DNA of 64,000 bases from VRUE01 sp963762205 (GTDB lineage: Bacteria > Actinomycetota > Thermoleophilia > Solirubrobacterales > 70-9): the NCBI GenBank assembly GCA_963762205.1, contig CAVXJZ010000003.1:1-64000 (forward strand), written 5' to 3'. Made by a program: the position numbers and the translations under genes. This document shows, piece after piece, positions 1 through 9,092 of the stretch (positions within the stretch are counted from its first letter, which is position 1; the number at the start of each line of letters is the position of its first letter). Below the pieces are notes generated by a model. The model was given only the letters and a program-made list of their open reading frames with translations. It was not told the DNA's origin and did not search any database.

Positions 1-694
1 GCCGGGGGTGGCGGCGACGGCGAGCAGGGCGCCGACGCCGAGCGAGGAGGCGGCGGCGGCGGCGAGCAGCTCCCACCACTCGAAGCCGGGCTCGAGTTCG
101 GACTCGGCGGTGGTCGCGCCGCCCACTCGGAGCGTGCTCGCCGAAGCGGCGACGAAGCGAGGGCGTGGTTCAGCGCTTGCGACTCGCAGCAGAGGCGGGC
201 CTGGCGCAGGAGCGCCGCGGGCGGCCCGTAGGAGGGCAGGTCGGCGAGCGGCGAGCGGCAGGTCGCGATCAGGGCGATGCAGGTAGCCGCCGTCCTCGCG
301 GCGGGGGCGTATGCGTAGTAGTCGCCGTGGGCGGCGTCGGGGTCGAGGGCGACCTCGAAGGCGCGGTGCAGGTGAGGCCGTTGTCGAGCGGGTCGGCGGC
401 GGGGCGCTCGGAGACGCCGTCGAGGTAGTCGAGCATCAGCTGGTAGGCGACGAGGCTGCGGGCGAGGCGCGCCCGCCGTCGGGCGGGCGCGAGGACGGCG
501 AGGGCGGCGAGACCCTCGGAGTTGGAGCCCTTTTCGTGTGTGGGAGAGCGAGCGCGTCGGCGCGCAGCAACGGGTCGGGGATCGCCGCGGCGCGGGCGAG
601 CAGCTCTCGCTGGGTCGGCGCGGGCGGCCGGGAAGACCTGGGCCAGTAGCGGCGCGCGGCGCGCAGGCCGAAGAGAGGGCGGAGCCGAGCTCAT
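1..694 (-). CDS. DUF2600 family protein (tetraprenyl-beta-curcumene synthase-like), partial, frameshifted
   Basis: Resembles the DUF2600/YtpB family, whose studied member in Bacillus cyclises long polyprenyl diphosphates to sesquarterpenes. Recognisable pieces, in order, are IPDPLLRADAL, SEGLAALAVLAP, AYQLMLDYLDGVSERP, HRAFEVALDPDAAHGDYYAY, a DGGYL motif, then a Cys/Glu/His stretch and FEWWELLAAAAASSLGVGAL near the left edge. These lie in alternating reading frames: I count at least six frame changes in 690 bases, so the copy as written cannot be translated. The start ATG at 694 overlaps the stop of the upstream gene (ATGA). It is the last visible gene of an operon with an MMPL transporter, which would suit lipid or terpenoid handling. 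The family call rests on the order of motifs; whether this is a pseudogene or low-quality sequence is open. Confidence 0.7.
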
Positions 695-1558
695 TCCCGG
701 AGCCGATGGCCGCTCCCGCGGGAGACGAGGAGGTAGGGCGACGCGCGATGGCAGCTCTGCTCATCGGCGCGCACCCGGCAGCCGCGCTGGATCGTGGTGG
801 TCAGGGTCGGCCGGGGCGCGAAGTCGTAGGTGGCCCGGGCGAGGGGAAGGATGCCGATGCTGAAGCGAGGCGGCAGCTGGACAGCGGGCGCTTAGGTAGC
901 TGCGGCGCTTGGCGGCGTAGCGGTAGCGGCGCCCGAGGGTGATCTCGTAGGAGCGCAGGCGCGGCCAGCGGCCGAGGGCGCGACGGACCGGCGCCCGAGG
1001 AGGACGCCGTAGGCGCCGGTGCGCAGGCGGCGCAGGTGGAAAGGAAGGACGAAGGAGACGGCCGGGGATGCCGAATACGCATGGACCCAGACTGCGGGGC
1101 GGCCGTGCGAGCGTCCGTTGAAGGCGAGGACGCGGGCGCGGGCGAGCAGAGGGTCGCTGGGATTCAGCGGGACTTCGGTGGTGATCGTGCCACGGCCGAC
1201 GAGGGCCGAGCGGCAGCGGTCGAGGGCCTGGCGCGAAGTGGCGTTGCGCAGGCGGGCGCGCGGGCAGCGGGGCAGGCCGGTGGTTTCGAGGCCGCCGCGG
1301 GCGCCGAAGGCGATCTCGATCCGCCCCAGCTGCGGCGGTGGCGAGCCGTCGCTGCCGCGGATCGCGCCGGCGAGGGTGAGCGAGACGGGCACGGGGCGAT
1401 GGCGGGGGATGTGGCGGGGTGAGATCGAGCCGTCGAGGGAGACGACGACGCCGGCGCCGCCGCTCTGCTCGGCGCCGGCGGGGCCGGCCGCGAGGTAGGT
1501 GGCGAGGGCGAGCGAGGAGGGCAGCGGGGCGAGGTCAGGGGGAGGCGCGGCGGCTCAC
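691..1558 (-). CDS. Small secreted beta-rich Cys protein (single-unit B-like family), frameshifted
   Basis: Paralogue of the proteins at 5327-6136, 31853-32632 and 33204-33995. Shared landmarks in order: a post-signal segment with SISP, P-V-x-L-x-L-x-G, a GLPRCP motif, a C-RSALVGRG motif, VLAFNG, GAYGVLL, YEITLGRRYRYAAKRRSYLSA followed by Cys-Pro, LARATYDF, and a near-terminal Cys. Start is probably GTG at 1558, overlapping the stop of the upstream gene (GTGA). The stop at 691-693 overlaps the ATG of the DUF2600 gene. Frame changes are needed near 1530, 990 and 868 to read through. A hydrophobic N-terminal stretch ending A-G-A predicts export. Function unknown. The family appears repeatedly beside the two-Cys helical protein gene. 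Confidence 0.65.
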
Positions 1559-2061
1559 GAGGTGAACCTCGAGGGCTTGAAGGCGCAGTAGTTGAAGCCG
1601 AAGGAGACGACGACGTTGTTGGCTTTGTTGCCCGTGTGGATGAAGTCGGCCCAGACGCGCTGGAAGCGGGCGACGTCGTCGTCGCGCAGGGCTGCGGCGG
1701 TGCGCCGCAGGGCGCGGGTCTCGACCTTCAGGGCGCGAAACCAGCGCGCCAGGGTGGTGCGATCGGCTCCCGGCCGGGGGACCCTGGCGATCTTTTTGAC
1801 CGAGTTGGCAAAAATGCGCCTCGCCTTGGCGACCTTGGGCGCGGCGCGGGGCAGGTGTTCTGTGCGGACCAGGCCGCGGGTGCCGCGGACGGCGCGCTGG
1901 GTGGCCTTGGAGTCGGGCTTGCAGATCCGCTCGAGCTGGGCGACGTATTGGGGGCGGCGGACTTCCGCGGCGAACGAGACCTCGGCGATAAGAGCGAAGG
2001 CGATGACCATGGCTGCGACCAGCTTGACCCATGCCGGTGTCCTCGCTCGGGCGAGGCGCAT
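1555..2061 (-). CDS. Secreted two-cysteine helical protein, FGFNYC family (copy 1)
   Basis: 168 aa, intact. An N-terminal signal or anchor segment (about residues 12-32) is followed by a mostly helical Lys/Arg-rich body with exactly two cysteines, one in the early motif RICKP and one in the C-terminal motif FGFNYC. They could form a disulfide joining the ends of a helical bundle. It is a clear paralogue of the protein at 33999-34490, sharing a Tyr/Cys-rich start (YV-x5-ICKP versus YK-x5-ICKT), an A-x-L-x-x-W motif in the middle, Asn-Asn-x-Val and FGFNYC followed by PS-[FY]-T. The ATG start overlaps the MMPL stop (ATGA), and its own TGA overlaps the next start, so translation is probably coupled. 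I recognise no characterised family; an envelope role is inferred from export and context. Confidence 0.75.
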   Translation of the reverse strand: MRLARARTPAWVKLVAAMVIAFALIAEVSFAAEVRRPQYVAQLERICKPDSKATQRAVRGTRGLVRTEHLPRAAPKVAKARRIFANSVKKIARVPRPGADRTTLARWFRALKVETRALRRTAAALRDDDVARFQRVWADFIHTGNKANNVVVSFGFNYCAFKPSRFTS

Positions 2062-5000
2062 CAGCTCGCCGCCTTGGCGGTGGCCGCAGGCGCCGGTCGG
2101 GCGCCGGCGCCGGGCATGATGCGATCAAGCCAGGCCGGGGTACGCCAGACGCGCTCGCCGATCAGCAGCATCAGCGCCGGCAGGAGGACGATGCGGACGA
2201 CCGTCGCATCGAGCAGGATCGCGACCGTGAGGCCGAGGCCCATCTGGCTGACGGTGGCTACGGGCGCGACGGCGAAGGAGGCGAAGACCGCGGCCATGAT
2301 CGCGGCGGCGCCGGTGATCACCCCCGCCGTCTTGTCGAGCCCGAAGCGGATCGCAGCGGCGTTGTCGCCGCTGCGGCTGTAGTTCTCGCGCATGCGGGCG
2401 AGGAGGAAGACCGCGTAGTCGATCGAGAGGCCGAAGGTGACGCCGAAGATCGCCGCGGCGCCGACCGTGTCAATGTAGGGATGGCCGCCGAGCGGGTAGC
2501 CGGCGGGGATCTCACCGGCGAGGGTGACGACCCCGATCGCGGCGGCGACAGAGAGCAGGTTGAGGGCGACGGCGAGGGCGGCGAGCAGCGGAGCGCGCAG
2601 CAGGGCGAGGAGCATCAGGAAGGTGATCAGGACGATCGAGCCGACGACGAAGGGCAGGCGGGACTTGGTCGCGGACCCGTAGTCGTTGAGGACGGCGGCG
2701 CCACCACTGAGACCGGCGGTGAGGTTGGGGCGGCGGTCGAGGCCGGCGGAGAGGGTGCGAAGGCGGCGAGTCGAGGGCTCGCGAGCCGGGGGTGTTGAAG
2801 CCCGAGGTGGGGACGATCAGGTAGCGGGCGGCGGAGCCGCCGGCGGCGACGTCGATCACCTCGGCGGCGAGCGAGCGCTGCACCGGGTTGGCGCCGTCGA
2901 GGGCGGCGACGGCGAGGTAGCCGGAGTCGAAGAGGCGGGGCGAGAGAACCTGGAGCTGGTCGAGACGGCGGGCGAGCGGGTCGGCGACCCGGGAGACGCG
3001 CCGGCCGGCCTCGCCGAGCTGCTCTTGCAGCGGGTAGGCGCGCGCCGCGCCTTCGGCGAGCGCGCCGCTCAGCGTTTCAGCCCCGCCCTGAAGTTCGCCG
3101 AGCCCGCCGGCGAGCGATTCTGCGCCACCGCCGAGTTCACCGAGCCCGCCGCTGAGCCCCTGCGCTTCGGTGGCGAGGCGGGCGGAGCCGCCGCTCAGCT
3201 GCTTGCCGCCGGAGTAGAGCTTGCCGAGGCCGGCGTTGAGTGTCGCGCGCTTGGTTGCGCAGGCGGGCGAGTTCTTCGCGGTTGGCGGCGAGGACCGAGG
3301 CAAGTACTTCGGCTTCGTGGGCGGCGGGCGCGAGCGAGGGGTCGGAGGCGGCGGCGCCCTTGAGGCGGCCCGAGAGCCGGCGGGCGCGGCCGAGCCCCTG
3401 GGCGGTTAGGTTGGGCAGCAGGGTGGCGAGTCCGCGCGAGATTCCGTAGGCGGTGCCCGAGGCGACGCGCTGGCCCTCGGCGAGCTCTTCCGACCCCGAG
3501 GCGAGGCGCTCGAGCGCGCCCGTGGCCTGCTCGCCGCCGACCTGGGCCTGATCGAGGCCACCGGCGAGCAGTTCGGCCCCCTCCCCCGCCCTCCCGGAGC
3601 CTTCGGCGAGCAGGGCGCCCCCGGCGGCGGCTTCACCGAGACCGCCGCGGATCTCGGAGACCGCCCCCGAGGCCTGGCCTAGGCGGGGACCGAGGCGGGT
3701 GAGCTGGTTCGCCGCCGCGGAGCGGCGCGGATCCAGTTCGGTGCCGAGCGTGCGCAGCGGGCGGGCGGCGGCGGCGATCTGGGCCGGGCCGATCACCGCC
3801 TCGGTGCCGGGAAGCCGGGCGATGCGGCGTTGGGTGGTGCTGAGCAGGGCGAGCCGGCCGCGCGAGGTGAGCGGTCCGTTCTTGGCGGCGATCGTGAGGA
3901 TGAAGGGGGCCTGCCAGCCGGCGCCGACCGCGGCGGAGATCGCTTCGGAGTCCTCCCGCGCGGAGCTGGAGGGCGAGAGCTCATCGACGCCGGGAGAACC
4001 GGTGTTGAAGGCGAGGGCGGGCGCGGAGAGCAGGAGCAGGGGCACGACGATGGCGACGGTGGCGACGGTGGGGCGGCGCAGGGCGGCCGCGGCGGCCGCG
4101 GCGACCCGGGAGCCGCCGGCGCCAGGATGGGAGCGGCCGATCTGACCGGCGTTGATGCGGGGGCCGAGCAGGGTGAGCAGGGCGGGCAGGGAGACCCAGG
4201 CGATGAGGACGGCGATCGCGGTGACCGTGGCCAGGGCGGCGGCAAGGGAGACGAGCAGCGAGCCGGGCTGGAAGAAGGCGGAGAGGAAGATCGAGGTGAA
4301 GAGGGTGGCGCCGGCGATCGCCGTGGTGCGCCCGGCGCTGCTTACGGGTGAGCGCGGCAGCACGGTCGGGCGCGCGCCCTGCGGCGAGCTCCTCGCGGAA
4401 GCGGGAGACGATCAAGAGCGAGTAGTCGACGCCGAGGGCGAGGCCCATCATCGTGCAGACGACCAGCGAGAGGGCGTCGATCGGCATCAGCGAGGTGAGG
4501 AAGACGAGGACACCGCGGCCGGCGAAGACGGTGAGAGCGCCGAAGAGGAGCGGGATCGCGGCGGCGGCGAGGGAGCGGAAGACGAGCAGCAAGACGATGA
4601 TCAGCAGCGGCGCGGCGAGCAGCTCGGCGCGCTCGGCGGCGGCGAGCGATTCGTGCTGGAGGGCACGGGAGATGGTCGCGTAGCCCGACTGGGTCGCCCG
4701 CACGGGCGGCTGGACGTTGGCCTCGATGGTGTCCTCAAGCGCGGGGACGGTGTCGCGCATCGCCTCGGCGAGGGGCACGTGGTAGTCGAGCAGGAGCAGG
4801 GCCCGAGAGCGGGCATCCGGGGGCGTGTCCGGGGGCGGCGCGGGGAGCTTGCGGGCGGCGCGGGCTGGATCCCAGGGCGAGATCACCGTGAGGTCGGGGT
4901 CGCGGCGCAGAACCCGGGCCAGGTGTCGCCCCTGGCGCTCGAGGGCGCCGGCCGGGCCGCGGAGGAGGAGCGCGAGGGGCGAGCTCTCGCCGAAGCGCCG

Positions 5001-5195
5001 GCGGGCGAGGTCTCCGCCGCGGGCCGAGGTGGTGCCGCCGATCTCAAGCGAGGTCGGGCGCAGGTGATCCTCGACTCCGAGGCCGATCAGACCGAGGGCG
5101 ATGGCGGCGATCAGGGTCGCGGCAAGGGTCGCCAGGGCACCCGTGTGTGCCCTCCCCCATGCCTGATGCTTGCTTCGGCGAGGGCGGTCTCTCAT
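2061..5195 (-). CDS. MMPL/RND family transporter, frameshifted
   Basis: About 1045 residues when joined across three frame changes (near 4355, 3250 and 2775). Two homologous membrane halves are visible. The first ends with the signature GLALGVDYSLLIVSRFREEL and the second has GLSIDYAVFLLARMRE; both are the TM4/TM10-type motifs of MMPL pumps carrying the proton-relay Asp-Tyr. Between the halves lies a long extracytoplasmic region rich in Gly, Leu, Ala and Glu (GG-x-x-L repeats), typical of actinobacterial MMPL proteins with coiled insertions. The N-terminus has one TM segment after a basic start. MMPL proteins export lipids or envelope glycolipids in actinobacteria; the substrate here is unknown, but the DUF2600 gene in the same operon points to a polyprenyl or terpenoid lipid. 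The net indel count restores the frame, so the gene may be intact in the organism. Confidence 0.85.
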
Positions 5196-5214
5196 CGCTC
5201 CCTGCTAGCTCCCG

Positions 5215-5242
5215 TTAACGATCAGCGATAAAAGCATAGGAT
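5215..5242 (+). promoter_or_regulatory. Possible sigma70-type promoter for the gene at 5327
   Basis: TTAACG (-35-like, 4/6) and TAGGAT (-10-like, 4/6) are separated by 16 bases in an AT-richer patch between the divergent MMPL and small secreted protein genes. Moderate match only; the predicted leader is about 78 bases. A short direct repeat, AGGTGGA followed by T or C and TTTC (near 5255 and 5285), lies in that leader and could be a regulator site. Confidence 0.35.
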
Positions 5243-5326
5243 GACCGGAAAGGCAAGGTGGATTTTCTGGAGATGTTAGTATCCAGGTGGACTTTCGAGC
5301 GGGGGACATTGCGAGCGGGGGACGAC

Positions 5327-6136
5327 ATGGCGAGAAATTCGACACTCCACACCGTAAGGCGGCTTGTGCCGCTTCTCGTGATTGGTCTGGTGGCGGCGTC
5401 GGCGACCATTGCTCAAGCCACCACCGAAACGAAGGTCAAGGGGACTCTGGTGACGACGGTCTCCGCGAAGCTCTCGCCCCATCGGCTGCCCCGGTCCGGC
5501 CGCGCGCCGGTGGCGGTCTCCCTCGGCTGGAAGGTCTCGACAAGCGACGGCAGCGAACCGCCCTCGCTGAAGAAACTGCAAATCGAAATCAACAAGAACG
5601 GGATCCTCGACCCGACCGGGCTTCCCGTCTGCCCTTACAACAAAATCCAGCCGGCATCGACGGAGCGGGCGCTTCGTAGCTGCCGCTCCTCGCTTGTCGG
5701 CCGCGGCTCGTTCGCCGCCCTGATCGGCCTGGACGGCCAAAAAAGCTACGTATCCAAAGGCAAGATGGTCGTCTTCAACTCGAAGAAAGGGGGCAAGCCG
5801 GTCCTCTTCGGCCAGATCTACTCGGCGCGGCCGTTCTCCAGCTCCTTCGTGATCATCTTCAAGGTCTCCAAGAAGAAGAAGGGTGCCTATGGCACGACCC
5901 TGACCGCGGTCCTGCCCCCCAACCTCAGGGCCTGGGGCAACCTGACCGAAATCAAGATGAAGCTCTCGCGTAAGTACGGCTACAAGGGCCACCAGCGCAG
6001 CTTCCTCTCGGCCAACTGCCCGACGCCCAAAGGGGTGCCCATCGCAAGCTTCAGCCTTGCTCGCACGAGCTTCGCCTTCGAGGGAGGCGCGAGGGTGTCC
6101 ACCACCCTGACCGACGACTGCAAGGTGAGGCGCTGA
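5327..6136 (+). CDS. Small secreted beta-rich Cys protein (single-unit B-like family)
   Basis: 269 aa from the ATG at 5327, chosen because an n/h/c-type signal peptide follows directly (basic MARN..RR, hydrophobic VPLLVIGLVAAS, cleavage near AQA). An upstream in-frame ATG at 5258 would bury this signal. The mature part has the family landmarks: LPRSG..PVAVSL, KLQIEINKNGILDPTGLPVC, LRSCRSSLVGRG, KMVVFNSKKGGKPVLFGQ, KKKGAYGTTL, RSFLSANCP, and a terminal C-KVRR. The cysteines are spaced as in the other three paralogues. It is divergent from the MMPL operon and convergent with the giant B-type gene, which it overlaps by 86 bases. No characterised homologue recognised; probably an exported wall or surface protein. 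Confidence 0.8.
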   Translation: MARNSTLHTVRRLVPLLVIGLVAASATIAQATTETKVKGTLVTTVSAKLSPHRLPRSGRAPVAVSLGWKVSTSDGSEPPSLKKLQIEINKNGILDPTGLPVCPYNKIQPASTERALRSCRSSLVGRGSFAALIGLDGQKSYVSKGKMVVFNSKKGGKPVLFGQIYSARPFSSSFVIIFKVSKKKKGAYGTTLTAVLPPNLRAWGNLTEIKMKLSRKYGYKGHQRSFLSANCPTPKGVPIASFSLARTSFAFEGGARVSTTLTDDCKVRR

Positions 6137-8990
6137 CGCGCGGCTGAGCTTCCCCGCCGGGCTTGCAGGGAACTGAAACGCGAGTCCCGAACCATCGGTG
6201 TGCGCCGCCCTGCGAAACGAGGGTGACACCAGCCCGCTGGGCGCGGGCACACAGACCGTTGCTGTTGACGGCCAGGCCGCGCTTGCCGCCTGCCAGGTCG
6301 AGCCTGACGCGTGAGATGGGGGCATCCGGAAGGTGGTCGAAGACGATGCGGGTCCTGCCGCGCCTGGCGGCAACTGCGCCGCGCAGGCGAATCTCAACCT
6401 GTCCGTGGAGCTCAACGCCGAGGCCCGGGTACCTGCCCGAGGTTTCGACCAGGGTGACACGACCTTGGAGCGGTCGATCGAGGAGCGGACTCCAAACAGT
6501 GGCCGACCCGATCGCCGCCGGTGCCGGACAGCTCTCGGCAGCGAACTGCTCCCGGTTGCAGATGGCGCGTAAGTGGAGAAGGTCGATCAGCATGCTGCGT
6601 GGAACGGCGACGGCGACGCGACGCAGGTTTGCGTCCCGGCCGCGCGGCGTCACCACGGCCCGCAGGGCCGGGTGGCCGTGTCGCCTGACGCCGCCGGTCA
6701 GGCGTAGCCGGACCCCGTACTTGAGTCCAAGAGCGCGGCATTCGGCAAGCTGAAAGCGACTCGAGACCGCGGTTGCGGCTCCCGAAACAGGGGCTATGGC
6801 GGCGTCAAGCGAAGTCGGGTCGCAGCTCGTCGGATTGAGGGTGAATTTGGGCCTGTCGAGCCGGACCTCCATGGACCGGACATCGAGCATGACCCCCCGC
6901 ACCGCGGTCGGAAGGGAATCGATTTGTGCCGTGACCCGGGCGGTTTCCGGGTCGACGTGGAGCGCCGCTCTCGTCACCTCAGTGCCCAAGTCGAACGGAC
7001 CCGCGATCACCGGCGTCACGAACGCCAGGCTGACGGGCGCCCCCTTGAAGGGCCCGGCCAGGTACGCGTCTCCGCGCATGTAGTAAGGCGAGGGGCCGGC
7101 GCCGGCCCCCACCCACACGTCGCCGACATCAGAGGCGGCGGGGCAGGATGGGTTGGCCTTCTCGTCACTCCCGTCCCTGCGCACGGTGGCGGCCAGCGCA
7201 GCATTGGGGCAGCCGCGGATGCCAGCCAGCTTCGCCGTCAGGCCGGGGGGCAAGGAGAGGGCGACCGAGTGGAATTCCTGTGAGCCGTCGGGACGGCTCA
7301 GGCTCATGGCGAAGGGCGAGTACCCGGCCGCAATGGGGGTGATTGTGCCGCCGTCGAAGCTCGGCGCGTTGGGCCGGCCGCAGCCGCCGAGCGGGCCCCT
7401 GCCGATCGAGAATGCGTCGTCCAACCTGACGGGCGATCCGAGGGCCGCATAGGGCGTGAGCTCCGACCTCGTCGTGTGCTCGCCGCAGGCGGGCGGGGTG
7501 CGCAGCGCCGCGTGCGCACCCGCCTTGAAGCGCAGACTGACCTCCTCGATCGGAAGCTGGGGGCTTTCGAGGACCGTGGCCACCAGGCGTCCGGTCTCGG
7601 AGTCGGCTTCGACCTCGGCCGCGAACTTGGCCACCATGCCGCTTTCGCTGTCGTCGATCCCGACGTAGATCGCGAAGAGCGCTCCAAACGGGTTGTCGTA
7701 GGGCTCGGCGAGGTAAATCGCGCCGCGCATCGGCGCTGCCAGCAGCGGCGTCTCGATTTCCGCCGTTCCGATCTTCGAGGCGTCCGGGCAGGCCGCGGGC
7801 TCAGAGTCGAAGCGGATCGGCCTGAAGCCGAGCTCCGTGGTCAGGCCGATCTCCGCCGAGGAGCAGCCCTCGAGGCCGTTGGCGCCCGCGGGGTTGAGAA
7901 GGAGCCCTTCGGGAAGGGTGATCCTCGTGTCCCTGAGGTGAGAGGTCTGGAGGGAACAGTCGGCGGTCGACTGCGCTTCCGGTTCGGGGACGGGCACGGC
8001 TTTGCACTCGCCGCCCTGCGGGAGGTGGGCGTCGACGCTCAGCCCGGTCGGCGAGTCGGCGACGTCGGTGGTCGGCGCCACCGTGACCTTGGGGTCGAAG
8101 CCAACCTGCTCGCAGCCGGTCTCAGCGGAGGCCGCCAGGTGTTCGGTGATCCACTGCTCGGGCTTCCCCCACGACCTGACCCTGAACGTGGACTGCTGCG
8201 GGGCCGTCTCGCAGGCGGTCGGGGCTGAGGTGAACGGGCGAATGACCCCTTCGGCGATCTCGGCGCCCAGCGCCCCCGTGTCGGCGTCGAAGCGGTGGCT
8301 GTCGTGAGTGCTGTCGTACGGCACTCCCCACAGGGTCAGGGTCGATCCCTGCGGAGGAGATGTGGGCGCCAAATTGGTGGCCGCGACGCGGAGGCCGTAG
8401 TCGCCGTCGGTGCGCACCCTGGCGTGGAGGATCACCGCGAACCCGAGTGACTTGAAGCCAAGCGTCATCGCGTCTCCCGGGGGCGGGACGATGCTGGCTA
8501 AGGGAGAGAGGCCCTGAAACGCGGTCGCGTTCGTCGCGGCAACTCCGACTTGGCTCTCGGTCGGGCAGTGTCCGTACAGAGTCAGGTTGAAGTCGGCCGC
8601 GTCGCAACGGGGCACTGCCAGTGGATTTGCCACCGCCCCGGCCGGAAGGTCGGTCAGCAGGTCCTTCGCCAGTCCGTCCGGGTCGCTCGCGATCCCCTGA
8701 AAGCCGATCGAGGTCGTCAGGTCGGGGTGTCCGCCGGCCTGGGTGATCTCGGGTACTTGGCGAAGATTTTCGACCCAGGTTTCGTAGCCATTCCCGACGA
8801 AGGCCCCCTGGAGCAGCCCCGGCACGGTGATTCCCGTGAATGGCTGAGACAGCGGCGGATGGGCCTTTATGAAGCCGCCCGGTTCGAACGAGAGGTCGGC
8901 CGAAACCTCTGGTGCGTGAAATGCCATCGCGACTGCCACCGTCGCGATGGAGATCGTGACCTTGTGAGATCGTCCTCCGCTCATCCCCAT
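6051..8990 (-). CDS. Secreted type B protein (four-unit Cys-repeat family), member without polybasic tail
   Basis: 979 aa. The signal peptide covers about residues 1-31. An early AGGHPDL motif is shared by the B proteins. The body contains the four recurring cores CPTESQVG, CPDASKIGTAEIETPLL, CPAASDVGDVWVGAG and CPAPAAIGSATVWSPLL, each followed by a loop such as GAIYLAEP, DAYLAGPFKGAP or GRVTLVE. LPDAP and an LDLAGGKRG motif close the last unit. The true C-terminus is uncertain: after VPC-KPGGEA the frame runs into the 3' end of the convergent gene at 5327-6136. Unlike its paralogues it lacks the Cys plus poly-Lys/Arg ending. It probably has its own promoter (TATAGT near 9055). Extracellular; function unknown. 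Confidence 0.82.
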   Translation of the reverse strand: MGMSGGRSHKVTISIATVAVAMAFHAPEVSADLSFEPGGFIKAHPPLSQPFTGITVPGLLQGAFVGNGYETWVENLRQVPEITQAGGHPDLTTSIGFQGIASDPDGLAKDLLTDLPAGAVANPLAVPRCDAADFNLTLYGHCPTESQVGVAATNATAFQGLSPLASIVPPPGDAMTLGFKSLGFAVILHARVRTDGDYGLRVAATNLAPTSPPQGSTLTLWGVPYDSTHDSHRFDADTGALGAEIAEGVIRPFTSAPTACETAPQQSTFRVRSWGKPEQWITEHLAASAETGCEQVGFDPKVTVAPTTDVADSPTGLSVDAHLPQGGECKAVPVPEPEAQSTADCSLQTSHLRDTRITLPEGLLLNPAGANGLEGCSSAEIGLTTELGFRPIRFDSEPAACPDASKIGTAEIETPLLAAPMRGAIYLAEPYDNPFGALFAIYVGIDDSESGMVAKFAAEVEADSETGRLVATVLESPQLPIEEVSLRFKAGAHAALRTPPACGEHTTRSELTPYAALGSPVRLDDAFSIGRGPLGGCGRPNAPSFDGGTITPIAAGYSPFAMSLSRPDGSQEFHSVALSLPPGLTAKLAGIRGCPNAALAATVRRDGSDEKANPSCPAASDVGDVWVGAGAGPSPYYMRGDAYLAGPFKGAPVSLAFVTPVIAGPFDLGTEVTRAALHVDPETARVTAQIDSLPTAVRGVMLDVRSMEVRLDRPKFTLNPTSCDPTSLDAAIAPVSGAATAVSSRFQLAECRALGLKYGVRLRLTGGVRRHGHPALRAVVTPRGRDANLRRVAVAVPRSMLIDLLHLRAICNREQFAAESCPAPAAIGSATVWSPLLDRPLQGRVTLVETSGRYPGLGVELHGQVEIRLRGAVAARRGRTRIVFDHLPDAPISRVRLDLAGGKRGLAVNSNGLCARAQRAGVTLVSQGGAHRWFGTRVSVPCKPGGEAQPRVSASPCSRRSGWWTPSRLPRRRSSCEQG

Positions 8991-9052
8991 AGCGGCCGTG
9001 GGAGCCGGTAACCCGGCGCCCCCGAACGCGCTTCCCTGGTTCCAACCAGATA

Positions 9053-9080
9053 ACTATACTCCCCCGCCGGCCAAGAGCCA
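9053..9080 (-). promoter_or_regulatory. Candidate promoter for the type B gene ending at 6051
   Basis: On the minus strand a TATAGT (-10, 5/6) at 9058-9053 is preceded after 16 bases by TGGCTC (-35, weak). It sits in the 102-bp gap upstream of the ATG at 8990 and would give a leader of about 56 bases. The -10 is good, the -35 poor. Confidence 0.4.
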
Positions 9081-9092
9081 CGGGGGTGGTCC

